A stretch of 22,778 nt of DNA from Priapulus caudatus (GCF_000485595.1 NW_014577366.1:170356-193133); one strand, 5' to 3'. Counted from the stretch's first letter, positions 1-8,814 are shown. Notes: generated by a model not told the origin, from the sequence alone. Translations and numbers: made by a program.

Positions 1-96
1 TCTCTCCCTCCCTCCCTCCCTTCCACTCCCTCTCTGGTTGCCTCACTCATCTAGTTGCACTAGTCTGGTCGGTCACCGTTCTCGTGTTGCTTGCAG

Positions 97-298
97 TGCC
101 CGATCGACATGAGGAAGGTGTTATCGGAAAACATCGTCGTGACGGGGGGCACCGCGACGCTCCCCGGCTTCACGCACCGCCTCCAGGGGGAGCTGCTGCG
201 CCTCGTGCAGACGCCCAAATACGCACGCTCGCTCGCCGTCCGACGCTTCGCGTTCCACGCTGCGCCGGCGAAACCCAACTACACATCGTGGCTGGGAG
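97..298 (+). CDS. ACTR10: ACTR10 (Arp10/Arp11), penultimate coding exon
   Basis: This exon encodes part of actin-related protein 10, the subunit that caps the pointed end of the ARP1 filament in dynactin, the cytoplasmic cofactor of dynein. The 67 codons begin CPIDMRKVLSENIVVTGG and continue TATLPGFTHRL, then PKYARSL, and end with AKPNYTSWLGG. Recalled human ACTR10 has the matching series CPIDTRK, VVIGGTSMLPGF, PKYKKAL and AWLGG. The G-G-T-x-x-x-P-G-F loop is the actin-fold nucleotide-site loop retained in Arps. The exon is preceded by a cttgcag acceptor (AG at 95-96), reads in frame from 97, and ends in phase 1 before a GTGAGT donor at 299. It is GC-rich with mostly G/C third positions, unlike the flanking intron. 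Earlier exons lie outside the window. The family call is very secure. Confidence 0.95.
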
Positions 299-972
299 GT
301 GAGTGTCGCGCGCTCGCCGCGTCATTGTCAACGCGGTAACCGTACTAGTTTGCGCGAGAGCGTGCGGCGTTGGAGATGGGGACCCCAGTATCTCCAGTCC
401 GTGCGTCGTAACTTTTGTGCAAGGCTGGGTGTTTTACGTGGATTTTACTGTAGGTTATATTTGTAGCAATTTGAAGTTTTCGAAGTCGGGGGCTGGCAGG
501 GTTTTTTCAGACTTATTTCCAAGACTAGAATGTATCGTTCTGTTTTGGGCTTTGTTTTGTTCGTGCTGCGTTCTATTGTTTTTACTTTTTTAATGTTAGA
601 ATGTAGAACGGATGTTTATTTTAGTACATAGAAATGGAAGATTAGAATGGTTGTTTGGTTAGCACTGCTTGTTAGGTTAATGATACATATAACATTATAC
701 AATACAGTACTACTACAGTGCAAACTACTCTCACTTCCACGCTCACTTGATATATTCAAAGGATCTCGATGGAGCTAACTTATTACTACTTTATTTTAAC
801 TGTTATAATTGATCTTAAAAACAACCGTCAATTTCAAACTGTTTGTGCTTCCAAACACTATTGGCTGAAACCACCTGATTCACATGTGCAGGTATCCTGC
901 ATATGCTAAGAACGTCTGTGGCATGCAATATAGTTGTGAGGTGCTGCTAAAAATCACAATACGTGTTCTCAG
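299..972 (+). other. ACTR10: ACTR10 last intron
   Basis: This is a 674-bp phase-1 intron with a GTGAGT donor at 299 and a ttctcag acceptor ending at 972. Removing it joins G|GT into the glycine of the conserved WLGG-AIFG stretch, which confirms both boundaries. It contains AT-rich unique sequence and no recognisable embedded gene; an open frame at its 5' end has no coding signature. Positions 1-96 are the end of the preceding intron and start with a CCCT/CT pyrimidine tract (1-36). Confidence 0.9.
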
Positions 973-1115
973 GTGCCATATTCGGCGCATCGGAGGTGCT
1001 AGCCAGTCGCTCCGTGTCCAAAGAGTCTTATCTGGAAAGCGGGGTGATACCGGATTGGTCCAGCATTGCCGAGAGAGTATCCACCAAGGATGACGATCGA
1101 CCGACCATACAGTGA
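973..1115 (+). CDS. ACTR10: ACTR10, terminal coding exon with stop
   Basis: This is the C-terminal exon of actin-related protein 10. With the split codon it reads GAIFGASEVLASRSVSKESY, then ESGVIPDW and a short polar tail ending DDDRPTIQ and TGA at 1113-1115. Recalled human ACTR10 has [21 protein letters not shown] followed by GRIPDW, so the register is secure. The tail after IPDW is shorter than my recollection of the human protein (about 16 residues against roughly 30) and diverged, so the end of the protein is lineage-variable. The two exons together give the last 114 residues of a protein of about 400 residues. No frameshift or damage is seen. Confidence 0.95.
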
Positions 1116-1406
1116 CATTAATACGAAAACTTGACTGCCTCTACCGCTTTGGCCCTGCGCATGCTGTACTGCTGGTGCTTCATTTGTCCAGCTGCAGTAC
1201 CGCATGTTGCTTATGCATACGCGAGAATCGTGCAAAAAAAATTGGCGACGAAGATCTGTACCGGTCAGAGGCGATCGGTCACAATCCTACTGGAGAAATG
1301 ACCGTGGCGCACCGCCAATGTCGGGTTGGATGTAATTTGAGAAGCTGGCCGTGTGGCTGTGAATTACTCTAGTCGGGGAGTGTGTAGTGTTGCATTGCTC
1401 CTCCGC

Positions 1407-1535
1407 GTATTTCTGCCTCTACTGGTGGAGGCTGCCCTCGTAAGAGCTTCGGTGTGTATTCGTGCTACTACTGGTGAGCCCTGTGTACGTAGGAGGTTCT
1501 CTATAAATATTTCTGCTATCTCTGGCGAACCGTGA
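1407..1535 (+). repeat. Diverged ~50-bp tandem repeat, 2.6 copies
   Basis: Three units start at about 1407, 1456 and 1507. Each begins with a GTATT or ATATT word, then a CTG/GTG-CTAC segment, then CTGGTG or CTGGCG. Spacing is 49-51 bp. The units are considerably diverged, so this is an old local duplication in the presumed 3' UTR. Confidence 0.4.
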
Positions 1536-2081
1536 CGTCGTGCATGAATTAAGAAATTGATCTGGCATTTAACATCGCGTAGGTTGTGAAATTTTCATGT
1601 TATCCGGTCCGAATGAAGAAGTGGAAGCTGTAAACCTTCAATGGCGTTGTTGGGGTATGGATGCCCGCCATGCGTTTTTCATGTGAAAGTTTTCGTTTTC
1701 ATTATTTCTGCATTTAATATGAGAATGTAATGTGTAGTCCTTGGCTATATAGCTGTTTGAATTGCAAGAAAAAGCATGATATTTATCTAGCTACTGTATA
1801 TATTGGTATTGTAAGAAATATAAGCTTATTTTATGCACCAGGGCCTCTGGGTTGTAATACCTAATTTTGTTTATTTGCTTATAATTCTGCTCAGTTTTTA
1901 AGAGACAAGATATGTCATGTCTAAGCTGTGACCACCAGAGTTCGTATCTATACTGAATGGTATCTGTACCTGTCTCTTAGTAGCTAGGTGCAGCAACTCC
2001 TTATTTATGGCTCATTCACTCATGGCACAAGAAATGATCCACAAGAGGCAGGTAATTGATAACATACATGCAGAGTTGCAA

Positions 2082-2087
2082 AATAAA
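2082..2087 (+). promoter_or_regulatory. Candidate polyadenylation signal for ACTR10
   Basis: This is the first exact AATAAA after the ACTR10 stop, followed within about 20 bp by GT-containing sequence (gaatgtgtac). A second AATAAA at 2524-2529 could serve as a distal site, in which case the transcript would approach the stop codon of the convergent gene. Confidence 0.45.
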
Positions 2088-2110
2088 AATATAAATATGA
2101 GAATGTGTAC

Positions 2111-2593
2111 ATTAATATATAACTGCTTTAATAACTAGAACTTGTGGCATACATGATTCTTCAACTGAGCAGAGAATACGTGAAATTGGTTAAATCAACC
2201 AAAGGCATAACTACATCCTTTATCCAGCCAAGCGTAGCTGTACGTCTATCCATTTACTGTAACTTTATGCAGAGAGTAATGTCCATTAGTGCAGCCACTG
2301 CAATTATGGACAATATAGAGCTGCTCAAACTCCAGGTATAATTTTAATGGTATATGTTAATTATACGGTTCACCCGTAAATTGCCTGGTGATTGAATCAC
2401 ATTCGTCTCCACTGTATATAGTGGATCATGTTCCACATAGAAATGTACACCTAATATAGGAATGTCTATAATGAATGTCCGAGCTGAACCAAATATAAAG
2501 GGCACTATTGTTTTTACATGTCTAATAAATCGAGAAATAGTCCTACAGAGTAGGCCTACAGTGTAGATTTAAAATTTGGTTGAGCTGAAATTT
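2111..2593. other. Intergenic gap between convergent genes
   Basis: This AT-rich sequence separates the 3' ends of two converging genes. It holds both candidate polyadenylation words. A 60-odd-codon open frame from an ATG at 2153 has no recognisable motif and is of a length expected by chance. Confidence 0.5.
2343..2348 (-). promoter_or_regulatory. Candidate polyadenylation signal (ATTAAA) for the - strand gene
   Basis: The + strand word tttaat reads ATTAAA on the - strand, about 250 nt past the TGA of the MGSCQS gene. It is the variant form of the signal. Placement depends on the neighbouring gene being real, and no transcript evidence is available. Confidence 0.25.
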
Positions 2594-3265
2594 TCATAAT
2601 CCCAAGTATTCCAATTCCTCTATAATGAGCTTCTCGTCCTCTTCTGTGACTGTAACAGCAGAGTTCTTATTTACGTCATTGCAGTGAGTATTTTTATTCT
2701 GTGTCTGATGATGTTCGTCTGTTTGCAAGACATCACTATTATTAGTGTTGCTTTTAGTCACATCATTCTTTGACATTTTCTTCTTCTTTTTCTTCTTCTT
2801 CTTTGCCTTTTTCTCGTTATTCAAGTCTTCGGTACCACGTGTTATTGGAGCAAGAATAACTTTGTTTGGTGACCGGTTCACTATATCTTTGCAATCCCAT
2901 AGAATTTCATTGACTGCCTCCGTGGTTTCTTCATCGTCTGATATTAGCTCGTGTTTTTTTACAGAGCGACCGTGTAAACTGTTTGTGAAGCCTGGACGAT
3001 CTTGGTGATTCTCTTCTTCTGTGTCTGGGGTATCGGGAGCTGGCCCTTCCCATACCCATTCGTCGTAAGCACCATGATGAACCGTCACAACGTTTCTATT
3101 CACTATATTTGGCGATTCCTTCTTATGCGATTTTGGCGAGATTGCAACGTGTTCTTTTTTCTTCGCCTGTTTTCCGCCATCTGTTTGGCGGTTGGGCTCA
3201 TTTTTCTCGACTGGATGCACTTTCACTGAGATAGTATTCCCTTGAGTCGACTGGCAACTTCCCAT
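2594..3265 (-). CDS. Predicted dual-acylated 223-aa protein, possible CCDC198-like
   Basis: I do not firmly recognise this protein. The frame starts MGSCQSTQGN: Gly2 with Ser6 fits the N-myristoyltransferase pattern MGxxxS, and Cys4 could be palmitoylated, so membrane anchoring is likely. I chose the ATG at 3265 because it has A at -3 and G at +4 and opens the acylation motif. An in-frame extension of three codons has no ATG. The rest is charged and mostly disordered: a Lys cluster at 35-37, a DEWVWEG motif at 68-74, an acidic TEEE patch near 82-85, an ETTEAVNEILWDC helix-like stretch at 113-125, nine consecutive Lys at 155-163, and an acidic C-terminal helix EEDEKLIIEELEYL at 208-221. By my arithmetic an ORF this long has roughly a 2% chance of arising randomly in a window this size. 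The N-terminal pattern MGxxxS...VKVxP resembles recalled vertebrate CCDC198. It is intronless as seen, though 5' UTR exons may lie to the right. Confidence 0.7.
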   Translation of the reverse strand: MGSCQSTQGNTISVKVHPVEKNEPNRQTDGGKQAKKKEHVAISPKSHKKESPNIVNRNVVTVHHGAYDEWVWEGPAPDTPDTEEENHQDRPGFTNSLHGRSVKKHELISDDEETTEAVNEILWDCKDIVNRSPNKVILAPITRGTEDLNNEKKAKKKKKKKKKMSKNDVTKSNTNNSDVLQTDEHHQTQNKNTHCNDVNKNSAVTVTEEDEKLIIEELEYLGL

Positions 3266-3273
3266 CCTTTTCA

Positions 3274-3315
3274 CTACGCGCTGCTGTCATTTCTTAGTAA
3301 TGTTTGTAGAGACAT
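3274..3315 (-). promoter_or_regulatory. Upstream ORF of 13 codons before the MGSCQS start
   Basis: If the mRNA is collinear with the genome, an ATG at 3315-3313 opens MSLQTLLRNDSSA and stops with TAG at 3276-3274, only 8 nt before the main ATG. A second upstream ATG (3290-3288) overlaps the main start out of frame and runs about 31 codons. Such uORFs usually reduce main-frame initiation. This depends on the 5' UTR not being spliced here. Confidence 0.3.
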
Positions 3316-3536
3316 TCCTCTTCCCGTTCGACACGGTCACGGATTCTTTCCTTTACCGTTATGCGTAAGGTTTCACTGCTCCCGTTACCAAGGTGTATAC
3401 CAAGGTGCGTTGTACATAGTCGCTAGGGTACGATTATTAGCACTCGCCACGCGCGTTTGCTATACCGTCAGGTGCTGCCACCACGCGGGCCATTAGACGT
3501 GCAAATAATAGGATATTTATGTCGTTCACGAAATTT

Positions 3537-3557
3537 GTGATTATTAATTATAATCAC
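3537..3557. repeat. Perfect 8-bp inverted repeat, 5-nt spacer
   Basis: GTGATTAT at 3537-3544 and ATAATCAC at 3550-3557 are exact reverse complements around TAATT. A second imperfect arm pair (TCACGAAATTTGTGA) lies immediately 5'. Short AT-rich palindromes are common in AT-rich DNA; this could bind a dimeric factor or be neutral. Confidence 0.6.
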
Positions 3558-4627
3558 GAATATTATGCCGTAAAAAGTTTTCTCAACGTTATACCGAGAT
3601 ACGACGTGTTTAAAAATATTAAAACTACGGAAAACACGCGCGATAAATCAGTTGAAATAGATTAATAATTAAAAATAGCAAGTACATTGCAATTACCGAT
3701 TGAAACTAAGACATTAATAATAATAATAGATAAATACTATTAAAATTACTTTAATTAAGTTCATTGATAATTCACATTGGAAACATTGAGATAAAACAAT
3801 ACGCACCAATGTAATCGGTTACTAGGCGCGACGAATGCCCGTATCCATCAGCATCCGTTTGAATCACCGCAAAGCATAGTCCTAATTAAATTAAAGATTG
3901 ACCATTGCGCGACTAATTAGAAAGATGTTATCTCAATAGCAGCGCGCTCGCGGCGAACACTCGGTCAAACGGCTGACAATACTCCGACCGTCCCTCGGAC
4001 AAACACGCCCATTGTTAACTTCCTTATTGCCGTTGCTCTCCGGCGTAGCTCGTTAGCGGACAATCACCTTAATCCGCGACCACCTTTGTTGTCCGTTAGC
4101 GTTACCCCCGCAGCAGTTACGCTAATGACGGCGGTCAGCTCGGCCACGGCCCTCTCTCGCTACGCTACAGTAACCACATGCCGGAACCATCTGACCAACG
4201 GTCATCTGAGGACGCCCTGTGTTTACCGAACATGGCCGCTAGCGCAAACACGCGCACACACACAAACGTATACACGGTCAACGACGTGAATAGCGCAATT
4301 ACTGGGTCGCCTGTCCTATTTACTCGTACCGCGGTTGGTCAGCCTGCGGTCAGAATTAGCCTGCGGTCATTTAACAGCTGCAACTGCCGGTGTTTATCGA
4401 TCGAGTGGTCAGTGCGAGCTCATAGTTCATCTGGGGACAGCGTCCTAGATATTTACAGCTGCGTGTGACCACCGCGCTGATGCTGATTTGCAGAAAGCGA
4501 AGTGACCACTGCTAGTTGTAGCCACCGATGAGAGAACTGCGTGAGCACATTCATATTCATAGAAGAATCAGCATTAACTGAGTGTACATGTGCGCTTTGT
4601 GGCGATGCTTATTTCGTATGGTTATTT

Positions 4628-4750
4628 ATAGTTACGGACTCGAACCGCTGGATTGCTAACTACACATGCTCCGCCTGTTAAAAATGAGCGGGAGGTATCG
4701 AACCAGGTACGGAGCATGCTCAGATCGCGTCCGACCACGAGACAGCTCGG
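4628..4750 (-). repeat. Two tandem tRNA-like modules, probable SINE remnant
   Basis: On the - strand the first module runs from about 4748 to 4686. It has an A-box-like word TGGTCGGACGCG (4737-4726) and an exact B-box GGTTCGATACC (4704-4694). Its ends GAGCTGT and CCCGCTC pair at five of seven positions, like an acceptor stem. The second module follows directly and carries AATCCAGCGGTTCGAGTCC, with an exact B-box GGTTCGAGTCC (4646-4636). The A-to-B spacing of module one is about 33 nt, too short for a functional tRNA, and neither module has a clear anticodon arm. This fits a pol III SINE head with deletions rather than a tRNA gene. Confidence 0.4.
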
Positions 4751-7331
4751 AATCTATTGGCTGAACCGGGTTCGTTGGCGCTGAAATAAATAATTACGAC
4801 AGTCACCGGCCGATGAGTACCCAGTCAGTAGACGTCAGCTTTTTGAACGGACATCGACAACTCTGGAGAACAACGGTTTAATGTTTTCCGTAATAGCTAC
4901 TTGGTAAAATTCGTCGCACGCCCTAACGTTATTCTGCGTGTGATTATAACTTCAACTGAAGGCTCCGCCGAAAATGTTACATAAGCGATCGTAGCCTAAT
5001 CGTAGTCAGGTGTTCTTTCGCTCAACGTTACGCTAAATTTCAGTACGTTTCCTTGGTTTTCAGTCTAATCGTACACTTTCTGATCTAACGCAACGAGTAG
5101 AGAGTGGACGGGTACCGGGGTTTGAAATGAATAAGTAAACCAGACCGTGAACGAATGTGCCGGAGGTTGTGTGTGGACAACCTTCCCATCCTGCACCGAG
5201 ACACCGCCATCTTTGTTGATGCTCTTTGTCCAATGTGAGCTAAATGTGGAACTGACGGGCTTCGGTTCCCACCAAAAGCCGATGAAATGTCACGGAGGAA
5301 ACAGGAAAACCCTCAGCCGAGGAAAAGACTAGTCACACGTACGTACACTTCTTTTTTTGGCCATTTTCACGCGTTGTTTGTCCTGCCATCGTTGTTTTTG
5401 TAAAATAACGTGCACTAACCGCTGGTTACTAACGCTATGCCCGTGACTCGTCTGCCTGACCAGCTTGTCACTGGCGGGATCGCGGCGTGAAGTGACGTTT
5501 GTCACACAATATTCATTTCGTGCATTATACACAGGTGGGAGTTTAAAAAAACGTAAGCTGTTACCTAACAGTCGACTACGAGTACTTGTGTTTTAGTGCA
5601 ATTCAGCATGATCAGGTGTTTCTATGCGCGGAACACACACACACACTCACGTACAACATATAACGCGAAAGAGTTCAGAATCAGGGGGTGTTTGAAACAG
5701 AATTGGTAAATGACTAGGTGCATCGGTGATATCGTGTATGAATTGATACTATGAAAATGTTTGAGATCCAGCCACCAGTCTCGAGTAACGGTGACAGCGA
5801 TTTGGATAGTTTACCTGTGTTCGTATAATCGGTTAGCGTGAGCATGTTATCTGTACAATGTATTTGTAAAGATACACATGCATACAATGTGTGTACAATG
5901 TATCTACACAATATACAATTGTATAAATGGGTTCATGTTTTAGTAGAACTAATGGTATCAATGCAATTGGCAGCACACAAGTTCACTTGTCACTGTTGAA
6001 ACTATAGTCAGTTGTCAGGGTGGTAAATGTACATGTAGTGTTCTAAAAGAGGAAATGCATGATATGTAAAATACAATCTAGGAAGTGCTGAGGAAATGTA
6101 AGGCAAATTGGAAAATAGATGTATCTTGTCTGTGTAGCTGTATTATGCGTATGTGATAGTCAATATGTCTGTGTGAATTAGCGGTAGTGTGGCGATAAAA
6201 ACATTTCAGTTTAGTTTCGTTTAGCGCAACTGTGATTCATTATGGTTTTTCAAATCATGAATCTTTCAGTTGTAAAACTGGAACTACAAGCTTCCGGTTC
6301 TTCTGTAGATACTGTAACGAAGAAACTATGAAAAACTAGGATGTTGCCATGGCCCCAATCGGTATTTCTGTGTGTTTCACAAATGTACTAAGTCATTACC
6401 TGAAACTTCCAAATAGGAAATATTATATGTAACCGCCAGGAAACTTCACTGGCACTATCAGTTTAAATGTCCTTTTTTAAAGGCACATGACTTCCATAAA
6501 TCATAGCTATAAAAATTCAGACTGACACGTATCTGCTGAATCTTTGATATATTTAACATTCATTATGAGAACGTAATTATGATTTTAACCATTAACGTGT
6601 ATATTAAAATCGTGTTATGATCAATTTGATGCTCGAATGTAAGTCGCTTGTCAGTAGAATTTGAATCGGACAATCTAAAGAACAGAAAATGTTGCTTTTT
6701 TACATATCGTGTAAACCATTCTAAAACGAGGGTTGTAGGCACTGAAGGTTTAGGTAACGGCAGCCCTGTGCTGTGAGATTTCAGGGACTGGGTTGAGCTG
6801 AATTCCAATGAAGGGAAAGTAATGATGATGCTCTGCAAGGTTATAAAATGGCAGTAGAGTTTGCATTTGATTTCACAGTCACGCTCAGTGGCCATCTAGA
6901 GAAGCCAGCTCTGGCTGTGTCTTTTTTTATGACCATAGCTAGCAATCGTGCTATAATCTGTGGCTTACAGAGGAATTACTCTGGCGAAGGTTCGCATTTG
7001 GAAATTCGAATAAATGTGCGAGAGCATCTACGATGTGCGTCTGATACATGTTTTCCTGCCGTAAAATTTGCATTGAGCGTATGCAAGATGAACAGTCGCA
7101 TATGTAACTCGTCATCACATAACTCGCCGTCATTAACGTTAGTGGAATGGCACGCTGCTGTACCAGCGTCTGTTATCTGTGTTTATAGCGCTGATCGTAC
7201 GAAACCATACAACTTACAAGTAGTGTAGGCCGAGTAACGCTAGCCACTGTTTGTGACCGCGTTTTTAGACCTGCGGTTACCGCCGGTGGGATGTTAGTTA
7301 GCTGCGCGCGATGCGAACTTGTGTGTGCACG
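4751..7331. other. Non-repetitive stretch with no supported gene
   Basis: This is mixed-composition unique sequence. The longest frame is a 126-codon ORF from an ATG at 6848 (MAVEFAFDFTV...) on the + strand, in a good initiation context. It has no recognisable motif, and about one or two ORFs of that length are expected by chance in this window. A few short repeats occur: (CA) at 5634-5646, and three TACAATGT words between 5853 and 5903. Confidence 0.5.
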
Positions 7332-7372
7332 TACATACATGTATGTATGTATGTATGTATGTATGCATGTAC
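7332..7372. repeat. (GTAT)n microsatellite
   Basis: About six clean GTAT units (7341-7364) are flanked by TACATACAT and GCATGTACA. The flanks are complementary in part, so the block can fold back. Confidence 0.9.
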
Positions 7373-7689
7373 ACATACGTGACTGATCGCTAACCCTTTT
7401 GCAACGGACTGCGTCGTGTTATGGCGCTGGGTTTTGACACCAAGGCCAGCTGCTAGTTCGCTTAGCCTCGAAAACCGTGTGCACGCGCGCAGCACGTATG
7501 CTGTTGAATTCAGAAATCACACGTTTAAAACTCGGATTATGCAGCGTCCTAATACTGATAGACGCGTGGACATATGCGTTCGAACTGGCTAACGGTGAAT
7601 CATGTCTATTCGTTTGTGAGATACCGGTTTAAATGCGTGAAATAATAATGCGAATGTGAATTCTACAAAAGGAGTGACCTTTGAGGGGC

Positions 7690-7717
7690 TGACTGTTAGG
7701 GGGTGACTGTTAGGGGG
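7690..7717. repeat. Two exact 14-bp tandem copies, TGACTGTTAGGGGG
   Basis: Exact copies lie at 7690-7703 and 7704-7717, with a diverged relative upstream (agtgacctttgagggg near 7672). The TGACTGT-plus-G-run form resembles the unit of the larger array at 14318-14659. It is not a telomere repeat, since only two G-run units are present. Confidence 0.75.
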
Positions 7718-8003
7718 TTTGATTCTGTTAAGGTGGCACCTGATCCTGTTGAGAGGGTGATCATGTGTGAGCCATTTACGTGTCGCATTAATAACGCTGT
7801 TGTTTGTACTGTTTCTCGCCTTCACGGCGAGAATATTGTACACACACGCACTGGCAGTCTGATCTAGCCGTTAGAAAAAAAAGGGTTCCACCAGGTCATA
7901 CATTCACCGCCTATCTCCCCTGTGCGGCTTAAATCGGCGTGTAGTTACAATTGCTGTGCGTATGTAAGTACGATGTTTGTGCGTAAGACACTGGGTGTAG
8001 GAA
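7718..8003. other. Unique spacer, no gene seen
   Basis: This is mixed sequence between two repeat blocks. It has no motif or exon that I can support. Confidence 0.5.
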
Positions 8004-8250
8004 GTGTATATGTAGTCAGTGTAGGTATAGTTATAACAGTGTAGATGTAGTCAGTGTAGGTATAGTTATAACAGTGTAGATGTAGTCAGTGTAGGTATAG
8101 TTATAACAGTGTAGATGTAGTCAGTGTAGGTTATGTTTATAACCAGTGCTAAGCGTGTAGTCAGTGCTTAGGTTATACGTTTATAACAGTGTAGATGTAA
8201 TCAGTGTAGGTATAGTTATAACAGTGTAGGTGTTGTCAGTGTAGATATAC
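8004..8250. repeat. 35-bp minisatellite, about 7 copies
   Basis: Units start at 8004, 8039, 8074, 8109, 8146, 8189 and 8224. The core contains TGTAGTCAGTGTAGG followed by TATAGTTATAACA. Copies 1-3 and 6 are 35 bp and nearly identical; copy 4 is 37 bp. Copy 5 is expanded to 43 bp and carries inverted words CTAAGC and GCTTAG. The last copy is truncated. The GTGTAG word persists, more diverged, to about 8640. Confidence 0.9.
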
Positions 8251-8351
8251 TCAGTAATTGTGATCGGTGTAACTGTGTAAGTATGGGGTGTTGTCAGTTT
8301 AACTTTTGTGTGATCGGTGTTCAGTCCAACCGGTGTATACTATACACCAAA

Positions 8352-8640
8352 CGTACAGACAGCGTCGGTGCGATATGTAAAAGTATAGGCAGTGTATGTG
8401 TAGGCAACGTGGTAGCAGTATTGTGTCGCTAGTGTTCAATACGGACAGTGCGGGTATGATATATAACGTACAGGCAGTGTAGGTGCGATATGTAGAAGAA
8501 GTACATGCAGTGTATATATCTAGGCAACGTAATAGTAGTATTGTCACTATTCTATTGTGTGACCAGTGTTCAATACGGAGAGTGTGGGTACGATATATAC
8601 AAGTACAGTTAGTGTATGTATATATGTAGTGAGTGTGATT
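8352..8640. repeat. Tandem duplication, units of 115 and 135 bp plus a partial third
   Basis: Unit A (8352-8466) and unit B (8467-8601) share the series GTACAGRCAG, GCGATATGTA, TAGGCAACGT, GTAGTATTGT, GTGTTCAATACGGA and GATATATA. Unit B has an extra ~17 bp near 8547-8563 and a small insertion near 8490. A partial third copy begins at about 8602. The block adjoins the 35-bp array and may have grown from related GTGTAG sequence. Confidence 0.75.
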
Positions 8641-8814
8641 AGAGTACGGTCACGAGTGCGGGAACACTAACTTGCATTGAGCTGTTCCTGGTTCGGGCGA
8701 ATAGACTGAGACGTTAGTGGCCCAGTAGCTTATCTTGTGTTTGTCATTTGTTCACCTGCTGTGTATGTATCACAACCGTGTTGCCGATTCCATGCTGGCC
8801 CAGCACCTACAATT

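Larger units (their letters stand above)
1116..2110 (+). other. ACTR10: Probable ACTR10 3' UTR
   Basis: About 1 kb of non-coding sequence lies between the ACTR10 stop and the first canonical AATAAA on this strand. It includes a weak three-copy ~50-bp repeat (1407-1535) and AU-rich stretches such as 1780-1830. No exon-like coding segment is visible. The end point is inferred only from the signal at 2082 and the GT-containing sequence after it; another AATAAA lies at 2524. Confidence 0.5.
3266..4480. other. Upstream flank of the - strand gene; possible promoter area
   Basis: No gene is seen on either strand beyond short frames. Positions 3266-3490 are mixed sequence with a repeated ACCAAGGTG word near 3388-3410. 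Positions 3490-3800 are strongly AT-rich with many TAAT/ATTA words. Positions 3830-4480 contain scattered CpG, two CGTTAGCG words (near 4050 and 4095) and a CGGACAA/TTGTCCG inverted pair. A promoter for the - strand gene is a reasonable guess, but no TATA or initiator is decisive. Confidence 0.35.

Noticed and set aside
303-593. 96-codon frame in the ACTR10 last intron
   Set aside because: It lies wholly inside an intron whose boundaries are fixed by the conserved WLGG-AIFG junction, and it is Val/Phe/Cys-rich without a motif.
4178-4468. 96-codon frame from an ATG in the CpG-bearing upstream area
   Set aside because: It has a weak start context, an unremarkable Ser/Thr composition and an internal 18-bp direct repeat (AGCCTGCGGTCA twice). 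There is no homology that I recognise.
858-4765. Shared 12-mer CTATTGGCTGAA at 858 and 4754, including a CCAAT word on the - strand
   Set aside because: Several 12-mer matches are expected by chance in a window of this size, and the flanks do not align.
6848-7228. 126-codon ORF starting MAVEFAFDF in a good initiation context
   Set aside because: About one or two ORFs of this length are expected by chance, and no motif is recognised. A second MAVEF start at 12920 is taken as coincidence.
7690-7717. TTAGGGGG words as a telomere-like tract
   Set aside because: Only two 14-bp units are present and the period is not that of a telomere repeat.
8715-8760. A-box-like TGGCCCAGTAG that might start a tRNA gene
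   Set aside because: No B-box follows at a usable distance and no cloverleaf ends pair.
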